Origin: CAVRXZ01 sp963773035
GTDB lineage: Bacteria; Acidobacteriota; Vicinamibacteria; Vicinamibacterales; CAVVIG01
Assembly: GCA_963773035.1 (NCBI GenBank)
Contig: CAVYZX010000021.1
Coordinates: 42,400-106,399 of the forward strand
Reading direction: 5' to 3'
DNA: 64,000 bases
Positions 1 to 8,068 of this stretch are shown piece by piece. Under the pieces are notes generated by a model. The model was not told the origin of the DNA, searched no databases, and saw only the letters and a program-made list of their open reading frames with translations. Within the stretch, counting starts at the first letter, position 1, and each line of letters opens with the position of its first letter. The position numbers and the translations under genes were made by a program.

Positions 1-1843
1 AGGCGAAACCCAATCGAGGCTGGACGTTGTTGTGGTCGCCTCGGGTGCTCGGGTTGATGTACGGCAGCGGCTTTGGGAACGCCGACAGGTCCATGTCCTG
101 GTTGAAGGAGCCGTACTCCAAGTCGTACCGCACGCCCAGATTTACGGTGAGCCCTCCTGATAGCCTCCAGGCGTCTTGCAGGTAGGTCTGGAACAAGTTG
201 GTCTTCAGATCGTGCACGACCGGCGGCCCCGAGGCAGAGAATTGAGTGGGCTTGGTCAACGCCGCGATCGTTGCCGGATCGTTCGGATTGAACAGCTGAT
301 CGGTGCTGAAGGTCCACGTGCCGAGTGGATTGCCGGTCAGATCCTCGGTGTTGGGTGCCCGCACCGACGCAACGCCCATCTTCCAGTTGTGGCTGCCACC
401 TTTGTTGGTCGTGAACGAGAAGTCGTCGCGGAATTCCCACCACGTTTCGATCTGCACTTTGTTGGAGGTCGTTCCATACCTCAAGCTTGGAAAGATGTAC
501 ACCGGGGTCATCTCCGCGAACCGCTCCGGTGCGAAATCGCCGACCTCTGTCCAGACGCTGGTCGCCTCCGACGGATTGTTCAGGAATGCGAACGGCGCCC
601 ACTGCATGCGAAACTCGTTCAGCGCGCGGTTCGACAGAACCCAGGAGTGCCCCAGAACCAGCGAATTTCGGCGCTGCTGTACGAGGCTCCCCGACGTCGA
701 CGCATTGGTGCCGCCGCAACTCTGGCAGGTGATCTCGTCCCGCTCCCATCCCCACCGCGCAAAGAATGTTTCTTTGGAGGTCAGCTGAATGTCGCCTCGG
801 CCAAAGAACATTCGGCGGAACGTGTCGTTCGGAAAGGCGCCTTCGACGGCTGAGTAGTCCTGAGGCCTGTTCGTATTGACAATGATGGATTGGTCGGTCT
901 TGGTGAAATCAGTCGCCACCAGGAAGTGCGCTTTGTTCGTGACAATCGGCCCGCCAATCGTGAAGCCGCTCTGGTTCTGGCGGAAGTCTGGCTTCGGCGC
1001 TCCGGTGGTGTCGTGCGCCTGCTCCTCGAAGACGTTCATCGCGTTGAGAGATTTGTCGCGAAAATACTCGAAGACTTCGCCATCGAACTGATTCGTGCCG
1101 CTCTTGGTGACGACCGCAACCACTCCACCGGTGGTCCCGCCAATCTCTGCCGGCGCCTGGCTGACGTTGACGCGGAATTCACGAATGCCTCCCTGCGGGA
1201 AGTCTTGGCGGGGATCTCCGCTCGTGCTCTGCTGATTCGTCACGCCGTCGACGAGAAACGCGTTCTGACTGACCGCCGCCCCGGCACCGACGCTGACGCT
1301 CACCCGGCGCGGCACGGAGCCGTCGGTGTTCGTTCCAGGCAAGAGGAGCGCGAGGTTGAGGGTCTGTCGCGTCGGCACCGGCACGTTCTCGATCTGCTGC
1401 TGCGTCACCACGCCCACGACCTCGCTTCTCGTCGTCTCGATCAGCGGCACCTTGGCGGTGACCGTCAAGGACTCCTGAAGCGATTCAATCGTCATCGTGA
1501 AGTCGTGCTTTACTTCGAGGCCGACCGTCAGCACCTGTCCTTTGAGCTCCGACTCGCCAAACCCCTCGAGAGTGGCTTTCAGGTCGTACAATCCCGGCGG
1601 CAGCCCCGAAAACTGATAGGTGCCGTTGACCTGACTCACTGACGTTCGCGTCAGGCCGCTTTCTTCGTTGATCAGCGTCATGACCACGCCGGGCAGCGGT
1701 AGGCCTTGCGAATCGCTGACGGCACCCAGTATCGCCGCCCCGGCTTGGGCTTGCAGGTCGAGTGTGACGAACCAAGCCCCGAGGCACGCCGTGATCGCCA
1801 CGCTGATTATTCGTCGCCGGAACCGCCCGCCATTCGTCGTCAT
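1..1843 (-). CDS. TonB-dependent receptor, Oar-like, 5' part (runs off left edge)
   Basis: Outer-membrane TonB-dependent transporter of the SusC/Oar-like class that is expanded in Acidobacteriota. I read 614 codons on the minus strand without a stop, from ATG at 1843 to the window edge. An AAGGAG ribosome site lies 7 bases before the ATG. The order is a signal peptide (about residues 1-32, ending LQAQA), a carboxypeptidase-regulatory-like Ig domain (about 35-115, with GAVSDSQGLPLPGV and TYQFSGLPPGLYDL), a plug (about 120-230, with VVTKSGTNQFDGEVFEYFRD and IGGPI), then the start of the barrel. The C-terminal barrel is outside the window. The substrate cannot be read from the sequence. It starts divergently from the secreted-protein genes to its right across a 612-base gap. 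Family is certain; substrate is unknown. Confidence 0.9.
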   Translation of the reverse strand, partial: MTTNGGRFRRRIISVAITACLGAWFVTLDLQAQAGAAILGAVSDSQGLPLPGVVMTLINEESGLTRTSVSQVNGTYQFSGLPPGLYDLKATLEGFGESELKGQVLTVGLEVKHDFTMTIESLQESLTVTAKVPLIETTRSEVVGVVTQQQIENVPVPTRQTLNLALLLPGTNTDGSVPRRVSVSVGAGAAVSQNAFLVDGVTNQQSTSGDPRQDFPQGGIREFRVNVSQAPAEIGGTTGGVVAVVTKSGTNQFDGEVFEYFRDKSLNAMNVFEEQAHDTTGAPKPDFRQNQSGFTIGGPIVTNKAHFLVATDFTKTDQSIIVNTNRPQDYSAVEGAFPNDTFRRMFFGRGDIQLTSKETFFARWGWERDEITCQSCGGTNASTSGSLVQQRRNSLVLGHSWVLSNRALNEFRMQWAPFAFLNNPSEATSVWTEVGDFAPERFAEMTPVYIFPSLRYGTTSNKVQIETWWEFRDDFSFTTNKGGSHNWKMGVASVRAPNTEDLTGNPLGTWTFSTDQLFNPNDPATIAALTKPTQFSASGPPVVHDLKTNLFQTYLQDAWRLSGGLTVNLGVRYDLEYGSFNQDMDLSAFPKPLPYINPSTRGDHNNVQPRLGFA

Positions 1844-2455
1844 AGATTTGCTCCTTGCGCCATTCGATCGCGCTGCTCATCGGCTCATCAGACAAACCGG
1901 GATCCGAGATCGACACACCTCCTCTGCTGCGGCATTTCTCCACGCCACAGTTGCGGACGACTGTGAGTTTTCTGACCTGATTCAGCGACGTACGCAGTCA
2001 GTGAAACGCCGATACGCAGGATGTCGTTTGGAATCGCCGGGGCGCATCATGAACTTCACCGCGATTCCCTGCGACCAGCAGTGGAGCAAGTGGCATACCA
2101 CGATCTCGCGAGCTGCGCGATCGCCACGTTCTATCGAATGTTTCGCGCCGAACTGCTGTCTCGATTCGTCGGAACACTTGCGCGGACGCCGTGAATCGCA
2201 ACACAAACGTCCAAGGCGTCGCCGGTCGAGCAACAAAGTCGTCGCGATCGAATTGCGTTATCAACAAAGTTGTTTTCAACTTCCTTTATCCCGATCGGAC
2301 GCGGCACATTGTTGTCGATTCGAGGCCGCGCCGAGCCGGAGGCGGGCAGCAAACCCGCTGAAAAGCTTCACTCACAGTGCATCGCTCCGCGTGGTATGCA
2401 GCTTGCTCACCTAACTTCGCAGCGCAATGAACCTGATCGGAGGCGGGTCATCGTA
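1844..2455. other. Intergenic region between divergent genes
   Basis: This 612-base stretch separates the receptor start (1843, minus) from the secreted-protein start (2456, plus). The short open frames on both strands are rich in Arg and Ser and look like shadows, not genes. The only base-composition feature is a patch more AT-rich than its surroundings at about 2250-2292, containing the self-complementary AACAAAGTTGTT. Promoters for both flanking genes must lie here, but I cannot place them. Confidence 0.5.
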
Positions 2456-3232
2456 ATGGGTCTTCGGTACATCGCCGCGAGTGGATTGATCGGAACGTTC
2501 GTCCTTGCCGCCATCTCAACTGTCTCCGGCAGTCAGGCCGTCACACCACCTGAGATCAGCATACGGCGCACGGCTGATGGGAAACCCGATCTCTCCGGTG
2601 TCTGGCAGGTGTTGAACACGGCAGCATGGGATCTTCAGGACCACCACGCGCAGAAGGACGTTCCCGCCGGACGCGGCGTCGTCGAGGGAAACGACATCCC
2701 GTATCAGCCGTGGGCCGCGAAGAAGAAGAAGGACAACTTCGCCAACCGCGCGACTGCTGATCCTGAATCGAAGTGCCTGCTCCCAGGTGTCCCGAGAGTC
2801 ACTTACATGCCCTATCCCTTTCAGATTCTCCAGACTCCGACACGGGTTGTCTTTCTGTACGAGTACGTGCATGCCATGCGCGAGGTCTACATGGACCGCA
2901 GCCCTCACCCCGCCGGTCACATCGACTGGTGGATGGGCGACTCGCGCGGCCACTGGGAAGGCGACACATTGGTCGTCGACGTGATCCACTTCAACGACCG
3001 GACATGGTTCGATCGCGCCGGAAATTTTCACAGCGAGCAGCTGCACCTCGTCGAGCGCTACACACCGCTGGGCCCGGATCACATTCGCTATGAGGTGACG
3101 GTCGACGACCCCAAGGTCTTTACTAGGCCGTGGACGATGAGCATGCCGCTCTACCGGCGCATGGAACGCGATGCGCAGGTCCTCGAATACGAGTGCTACG
3201 CGTTCGACGATCAGTTCCACGTTGAGCATTGA
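2456..3232 (+). CDS. Secreted protein of the acidobacterial 'PDLSGVW / MGDSRGHWEGDTLVVD' family
   Basis: A 258-residue exported protein of unknown function. The frame is open from 2270, but I chose ATG 2456 because a signal peptide follows at once (MGLRYIAASGLIGTFVLAA, cleaved near VSGSQA) and GGAGG lies 11 bases upstream. The mature part opens with RRTADGKPDLSGVWQ and carries WWMGDSRGHWEGDTLVVDV and HLVERYTPLGPDHIRYEVTV near the C-terminus. These motifs recur in many secreted acidobacterial proteins without an assigned function. It is a paralogue of the next gene (3277-4140), which has the same MGDSRGHWEG block. No catalytic motif is recognisable. The pair precedes a gamma-glutamyltransferase-like gene and an MFS carrier and is probably co-transcribed with them. 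Confidence 0.75.
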   Translation: MGLRYIAASGLIGTFVLAAISTVSGSQAVTPPEISIRRTADGKPDLSGVWQVLNTAAWDLQDHHAQKDVPAGRGVVEGNDIPYQPWAAKKKKDNFANRATADPESKCLLPGVPRVTYMPYPFQILQTPTRVVFLYEYVHAMREVYMDRSPHPAGHIDWWMGDSRGHWEGDTLVVDVIHFNDRTWFDRAGNFHSEQLHLVERYTPLGPDHIRYEVTVDDPKVFTRPWTMSMPLYRRMERDAQVLEYECYAFDDQFHVEH

Positions 3233-3276
3233 AGGACGCCCGCCACCTCGCACCATTCGGCCGAAGGACAAATGTG

Positions 3277-4140
3277 ATGAGACACGACATCCTCGGAGCC
3301 ATCTTGGCAATGTCACTGGCAGCGTCCGGCGCTGTGGTGGCTGGTCAAACACCCGCGCATTCGTGGGAGCCGTCGCGGACGCCCGACGGTCAGCCCGATA
3401 TCCACGGCTACTGGGGCCAACGCAACAACGTCACGACTTATAGCCTTGAACGAGGCGAGGGCGATCGAGCCGAGCACATTCGGATTACCGGCCAACGCGC
3501 AGCCACCGGAAAGCCAATCGTCGACCCTTCGGACGGCAGGATTCCGTTTCAACCGTGGGCAGCGGAGAAGTACCAATATCTTCTCGACGTGCATCTGGGG
3601 CCCACGAGGATCCAGGATCTGGATCCGGTGGCGCGCGGGTTCCTAGAAGGCACGCCGCGGATCAATCTCCAGACCGGCTTCGAGATTCTGCAGCCCTCCG
3701 GATACGTAGTGTTCCTCTACGAGTATGGACATCACTATCGCGTCGTACCGATCGACGGGCGGCCGCACCTGCCGACCGCTATTGAGCTATGGATGGGCGA
3801 CTCGCGCGGCCACTGGGAGGGCCGCACTCTCGTCATCGACGTCACGAACCATAACGATCAGACGTGGTTCGACCAGGTCGGCGCCTTCCACAGTACGGCG
3901 CTGCACGTAGTCGAGCGATGGACGTTCGTCGGGCCTGACGCCATCGATTACGAAGCCACGATCGAAGATCCACAAGTGTTTACCCGACCCTGGAAAATCG
4001 GCATGAACTATCGGCGCAACACCGACCCGGGGTACGAGCAGATGGAGAGCGCGGTCTGGGAAGGAAACCGGTCCGTCGAGTTGATGATGCGGCCAGGTGA
4101 CGAGGCAGCAAAGACCGGGAAGAAAACCGGAAACGAATGA
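3277..4140 (+). CDS. Secreted protein, paralogue of the preceding gene
   Basis: A 287-residue exported protein of the same unassigned family as 2456-3232. ATG 3277 is preferred over upstream in-frame codons because AAGGA lies upstream and a signal peptide starts there (MRHDILGAILAMSLAASG, cleaved near VVAGQ). The mature sequence opens SRTPDGQPDIHGYWGQ and has WMGDSRGHWEGRTLVIDVTN, then HVVERWTFVGPDAIDYEATI, which align block by block with the upstream paralogue. The C-terminus is longer and ends in a Lys-rich tail (AAKTGKKTGNE). Its stop overlaps the start of the next gene in an ATGA, indicating translational coupling to the GGT-like enzyme. Function is unknown. Confidence 0.75.
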   Translation: MRHDILGAILAMSLAASGAVVAGQTPAHSWEPSRTPDGQPDIHGYWGQRNNVTTYSLERGEGDRAEHIRITGQRAATGKPIVDPSDGRIPFQPWAAEKYQYLLDVHLGPTRIQDLDPVARGFLEGTPRINLQTGFEILQPSGYVVFLYEYGHHYRVVPIDGRPHLPTAIELWMGDSRGHWEGRTLVIDVTNHNDQTWFDQVGAFHSTALHVVERWTFVGPDAIDYEATIEDPQVFTRPWKIGMNYRRNTDPGYEQMESAVWEGNRSVELMMRPGDEAAKTGKKTGNE

Positions 4141-5804
4141 GCGCCTTGTCGACTCTCGGAAACGAAGCGGCTACTGACTATCTCCGCACCCGAATCGACC
4201 GGGTGCAGGCTCGATCCGTTGTCATGTCGGCGCTCGGCGTGGTCGCCAGCGAGCACCCGCTCGCCTCTCAGGCTGGGGCGACCCTCCTGGCCCGCGGCGC
4301 GCATGCTGTCGATGCGGCCATCGCCGCGAATGCGGTGATGGGTGTCGTCGCACCGATGATGAACGGTGTCGGCGGCGATCTGTTTGCCATCGTTTACGAG
4401 GCGGCATCAGGACAGATGCACGGTCTGAACGCAAGCGGCTGGGCGCCCGCAGGCCTTACTCTCGAGTTGCTTTGGGCAAATGACATCGATGGGATGCCGC
4501 AAAGCGGCATTCACTCTGTCACGGTTCCCGGCGCAGTCAGCGGCTGGGCCGCGCTTCGCGATCGGTTCGGTCGAAAGCCGCTCTCCGAGATTCTCGCAGC
4601 GGCCATCCATCACGCAGAGGCCGGCTTCCCGGTCTCGGAACTCACTGCCTGCGAATGGGCCGGCGGCGTGCCAATGTTGCGCGGCGACGGTAGCGCTTCG
4701 AAGACTTTCCTGCGAGGAGGGCGCCCACCGCGCGCAGGCGAGATCTTCTGTAACCGTGATCTCGCCTGGACCTACCGTCAGATCGCCGCGTACGGTGCCT
4801 CTACGCTGTCGGACGGCGAGGTCGGACGCCGTCTGCTCATGTGCTCGGCGCAGCACGGCGGCACGCTGGCCGCCTGCGATCTTGCCGAATTCGAAGCGGA
4901 GTGGGTCGAGCCCATTTCCACGACCTACCGAGGCTGGCACATCTACGAGCTGCCGCCGAACGGCCAGGGCCTTGCTGCGCTGGTGATGCTCAATGTCCTG
5001 GAGAACTTTCCAATTGGCGAATTCGGCGCCAACTCAGTCGACGCGCTTCACACGATGATCGAAGCGAAGAAGCTCGCCTATGCCGACTTGAGCCGCTACG
5101 TTGCCGATCCGAGATTTCAAAGTGTTCCGGTGGCCGGAATGCTGTTTAAGGATTACGCTGCAGAGCGCGCTTCCCTGATCGATCCCGAGAGAGCACGTGA
5201 TGGCGGGTTGCCCGGCGCGATCGCGTCGAGCGGCGGCGACACCACATATCTGAGCGTCGTCGATCGCGACGGCAATATGGTGTCGCTGATCCAGAGTAAT
5301 TTTGCGAACTTCGGATCTGGTCTGGTGCCCGAAGGGACCGGGTTCGCCCTTCAGAACCGCGGCGGTCTTTTCAGCGCTGACCCGGCCCACCCGAATGCGC
5401 TGGCGCCTCGCAAGCGCCCTTTGCACACGATCATTCCCGGGTTCATGCAGCGAGGCGAGGTGGCGGTGGCATTCGGTGTCATGGGGGGTTGGAACCAAGC
5501 ACAGGCTCATGCCCAGTTCGTTTCGAATGTCGTCGATCACGGGATGAACATCCAGGCGGCACTCGAGGCCCCGCGATTTACCAAGCTGACTTTTGCCGGG
5601 CGCGACGTGCTCGTCGAGTCGCGCATTCCGCAGAATGTGCGGGCCGGCCTGGCGGGCAAGGGGCACGAGGTCGAGGTCGCAGGCCATTTCTCGAGCATGG
5701 TGGGTGGCGGTCAGAGTGTCATGCGCGATCGAGCAATGCGCGTGAACTACGGCGCCTCGGATCCAAGGAAAGACGGCGCGGCCGTACCCGAGCCGATTCT
5801 TTAG
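4137..5804 (+). CDS. Gamma-glutamyltransferase-family (Ntn hydrolase) enzyme
   Basis: A 555-residue member of the GGT family, which hydrolyses or transfers gamma-glutamyl or related acyl groups after self-cleavage into two chains. The N-terminal block ASEHPLASQAGATLLARGAHAVDAAIAANAV and GVGGDLFAIVY is typical. The cleavage site and nucleophile lie in SSGGDTTYLSVVDRDGN (Thr369/Thr370), followed by the small-subunit motif NRGGLF and the glycine motif GVMGGWNQAQAHAQFV. No signal peptide is visible, unlike periplasmic GGT, so a cytoplasmic enzyme or a GGT-like acylase is possible. The start overlaps the previous stop (ATGA). Downstream lies an oxalate/formate-type MFS carrier, suggesting a small-molecule uptake-and-processing unit. 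The exact substrate is unknown. Confidence 0.88.
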   Translation: MSALSTLGNEAATDYLRTRIDRVQARSVVMSALGVVASEHPLASQAGATLLARGAHAVDAAIAANAVMGVVAPMMNGVGGDLFAIVYEAASGQMHGLNASGWAPAGLTLELLWANDIDGMPQSGIHSVTVPGAVSGWAALRDRFGRKPLSEILAAAIHHAEAGFPVSELTACEWAGGVPMLRGDGSASKTFLRGGRPPRAGEIFCNRDLAWTYRQIAAYGASTLSDGEVGRRLLMCSAQHGGTLAACDLAEFEAEWVEPISTTYRGWHIYELPPNGQGLAALVMLNVLENFPIGEFGANSVDALHTMIEAKKLAYADLSRYVADPRFQSVPVAGMLFKDYAAERASLIDPERARDGGLPGAIASSGGDTTYLSVVDRDGNMVSLIQSNFANFGSGLVPEGTGFALQNRGGLFSADPAHPNALAPRKRPLHTIIPGFMQRGEVAVAFGVMGGWNQAQAHAQFVSNVVDHGMNIQAALEAPRFTKLTFAGRDVLVESRIPQNVRAGLAGKGHEVEVAGHFSSMVGGGQSVMRDRAMRVNYGASDPRKDGAAVPEPIL

Positions 5805-5855
5805 CGCCAAGCGGCAGGCGCGCGCCATGGCGCTGGCAATCATGGGGCGACAACG

Positions 5856-7157
5856 ATGCTGCAGCGTACGCGATGGGTTCAACTTGGGCTGGGCGTGATC
5901 TGCATGATTGCGATCTCGAGCCCGCAGTACGTCTGGACCCTCTTCACCAAGCCGCTGACGACGACGATCGGCGCGTCGCTGGTGGAGATTCAGGTGACGT
6001 TCTCGATTCTGATCGTGGTGCAGACGTTTTTGGCGCCGACGCAGGGATTCCTCGTCGATCGATTCGGGTCGAGGATCCTGCTTTCCACCGGCGCCGTGCT
6101 CACGGGCCTGAGCTGGATGCTGGCATCTCGAGCGTCCGGCGTCCTCGAGCTCTATCTGACGTACGGGCTTCTCGGCGGACTCGGCACCGGCATCATCTAT
6201 ATAGGCGTCGTGGGCCACGTGGTACGGTGGTTCCCCGACAAGCGGGGTCTCGCGACCGGCCTGGTCGCCGCCGGCTACGGGATTGGAGCCATCCTCACGA
6301 CCTTCCCGATCACCAAGGTGATGGATGCGTCGAGCTATCGAGAGGTGCTCTGGCAATTCGGGCTGATCTTTGCGCTCGTCGGAGGTCTCGCAGCCCAGGG
6401 ATTCAGGCGGCCAACCCAAGCCGAGCAGAAGTCTCTGGCCATGACATTCGGTCAGGACCGCTCACGAAGCGTGACTTCCCGCCAGATGCTGAGGACCTCG
6501 ATCTTCTGGCTCATGTTCCTCATGATGACCATGATGTCGACGAGCGGTCTGATGGTGATTTCGCAGATGGGCGCCTTCACCACGGACTTCGGGTTGGCCG
6601 ACGCGCTGGTATTCGGCCTGCCTGTGCTTCCGCTGGCTCTGTCGCTCGATCGAATCACCAATGGTCTCACCCGCCCGTTCTTCGGTTGGGTGTCCGACCG
6701 GGTGGGTCGCGAGAACACGATGGCGATCGCCTTCGGCCTGGAAGGCGCGGCGATGACGATCTGGCTGTTGACCCGGCACAACCCCACGGTGTTCGTGCTG
6801 ATGTCTGGCGTGGTGTTCTTTGGATGGGGAGAGATCTTCTCGTTGTTCCCATCAACGCTGACGGACACCTTCGGGCCGCGTCACGCCACGTCGAACTATG
6901 GGTTCCTCTACATCTCACAGGGACTCGGATCGGTGCTGGGTGGGCCGCTCGCTGCGCTCCTCCATGCCGCCGCCGACTCGTGGCTTCCGGTCTTCCAAGT
7001 CATCATTGCCATGGACGCGGCGACGGCTCTGCTCGCGTATTTCGTGTTGAAGCCTGCCCGGCGTCGCTGGCTGGAGCAAGCTCGCTCCAGCATTCCCGCC
7101 GAGCGTCCAGGCGAGCCAGAGCGTTCATCGGCCGCGATTGTGCCCGCTCCACTCTGA
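5856..7157 (+). CDS. MFS transporter, oxalate/formate antiporter (OFA)-like family
   Basis: A 433-residue inner-membrane carrier with about 12 hydrophobic segments. The N-terminal half has the OFA signature order: WTLFTKPLTTTIG, then TQGFLVDRFGSRILLSTGAVLTG, then GLGTGIIYIGVVGHVVRWFPDKRGLATGLVAAGYG. The second half has an MFS loop-like NGLTRPFFGWVSDRVGRENTM. OFA-family members exchange small carboxylates, but no substrate can be assigned from sequence. It lies 51 bases after the GGT-like gene on the same strand and is probably co-transcribed. The Arg/Ala-rich C-terminal tail is unremarkable. Start ATG 5856; no strong Shine-Dalgarno is visible. Confidence 0.85.
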   Translation: MLQRTRWVQLGLGVICMIAISSPQYVWTLFTKPLTTTIGASLVEIQVTFSILIVVQTFLAPTQGFLVDRFGSRILLSTGAVLTGLSWMLASRASGVLELYLTYGLLGGLGTGIIYIGVVGHVVRWFPDKRGLATGLVAAGYGIGAILTTFPITKVMDASSYREVLWQFGLIFALVGGLAAQGFRRPTQAEQKSLAMTFGQDRSRSVTSRQMLRTSIFWLMFLMMTMMSTSGLMVISQMGAFTTDFGLADALVFGLPVLPLALSLDRITNGLTRPFFGWVSDRVGRENTMAIAFGLEGAAMTIWLLTRHNPTVFVLMSGVVFFGWGEIFSLFPSTLTDTFGPRHATSNYGFLYISQGLGSVLGGPLAALLHAAADSWLPVFQVIIAMDAATALLAYFVLKPARRRWLEQARSSIPAERPGEPERSSAAIVPAPL

Positions 7158-7205
7158 ACATGTGCCGGGCGACACAATTGGTCTCGTCGCGTTCCAGCGG
7201 AGCGA

Positions 7206-7254
7206 CGAAGGTGTCGCCCACCGGGCGCAGCCTCAATTGAGGTCGACACTTTCG
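7206..7254. repeat. Nested inverted repeat downstream of the MFS gene
   Basis: Arms CGAAGGTGTCG (7206-7216) and CGACACTTTCG (7244-7254) pair at 10 of 11 positions. Just inside the right arm lies a perfect 12-base palindrome, CCTCAATTGAGG (7231-7242). There is no T-run, so it is not a classical terminator. It could be an RNA structure or a protein site. Confidence 0.5.
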
Positions 7255-7424
7255 TTTGCGGGCGCGCTGCGAGGCAAACAAGGATGTCGGTGAGCTCGCC
7301 CGAGCCTGCTGCCGCGCGCGTTCGACGCACCGTTCAAGGGGCTTCTCCATCGCGCGGACGTGGCGCCTCTATTGCTTGTGTAGAGGACTCAACACGTGAC
7401 GTGCGATCAACAGGAGGCACTCGA

Positions 7425-7868
7425 ATGAAGGGGCGTCGATCACTACTCACGGCCGGCGTGAGCTTCATGCTATGCGTCATGCCAGTCAAGATTGTCAGGG
7501 CACATCACTCGTTCGCGGCCGAGTTCGATGAGAACAAGCCGATCACGCTGCGGGGTACTTTGACGAGGATGGAGTGGGTGAACCCGCACGGGTGGATCTA
7601 CATAGACGTGAAACAGCCCGACGGTACGGTCGTGAACTGGGCGATCGAAGCAGGCGCGCCGAACGCATTACTGCGTCGCGGGCTCAGGGCATCGGATTTC
7701 CCGGCGGGCATCGAGGTCGTCGTGAGCGGCTTCCGCGCCAAGAATGGCTCGAACACGGCCAATGGCCGGACGGTCAAGCTGCCGGATGGCCGCGAGTTCT
7801 TCGCCGGCTCGTCTGGCACGGGGGCGCCAGGCGATGGAGCCGAGGGCCGGCAGCCTCGAGCTCAATAG
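7425..7868 (+). CDS. DUF6152 family secreted protein
   Basis: A 147-residue exported protein. ATG 7425 is chosen over upstream in-frame codons because AGGAGG sits about 8 bases before it and a signal peptide follows (MKGRRSLLTAGVSFMLCVMP, cleaved near VRA before HHSFAAEFD). The mature N-terminus HHSFAAEFDENKPITLRGTL and the segment MEWVNPHGWIYIDV are the hallmark of DUF6152, a small beta-rich periplasmic family common in Acidobacteriota and Proteobacteria. The HH pair at the mature N-terminus suggests metal binding, but this is inference. Function is unknown. Confidence 0.85.
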   Translation: MKGRRSLLTAGVSFMLCVMPVKIVRAHHSFAAEFDENKPITLRGTLTRMEWVNPHGWIYIDVKQPDGTVVNWAIEAGAPNALLRRGLRASDFPAGIEVVVSGFRAKNGSNTANGRTVKLPDGREFFAGSSGTGAPGDGAEGRQPRAQ

Positions 7869-8068
7869 CCGAGGACCGAGCTCGACTAATCCGACTAACA
7901 TCGTGTGTGGTCCGTCTTCGCCAGACCCTCCTCCTCCGAAAGTCCGAGAGCCTGATCGTCCGAACGACTGTGCTTGGCGTGAGAGTCAAGGCCGAGCACA
8001 CCATCCGCCCAGCGCTCGATTGTTCCGCAGCGTGAAGACTGCGACGCTACGAGGGCGACGGTTCGATC

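Noticed and set aside
176..1642. Plus-strand open frames at 176-853 and 890-1642
   Set aside because: Antisense shadows of the TonB-dependent receptor, whose minus-strand frame has signal, plug and barrel motifs; the plus-strand products are Arg-rich and match nothing.
1485..1943. Minus-strand 152-codon frame upstream of the receptor start
   Set aside because: It overlaps the receptor in another frame and lacks any motif; the receptor start at 1843 has a good ribosome site.
5034..6419. Minus-strand 461-codon frame
   Set aside because: It is antisense to the GGT-like and MFS genes, which both have clear family motifs; its product is rich in Arg, His and Asp without a fold signal.
5489..7240. 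Plus-strand 583-codon frame
   Set aside because: Runs in another frame across the GGT 3' end and the whole MFS gene; low-complexity Arg/Ser product, a shadow.
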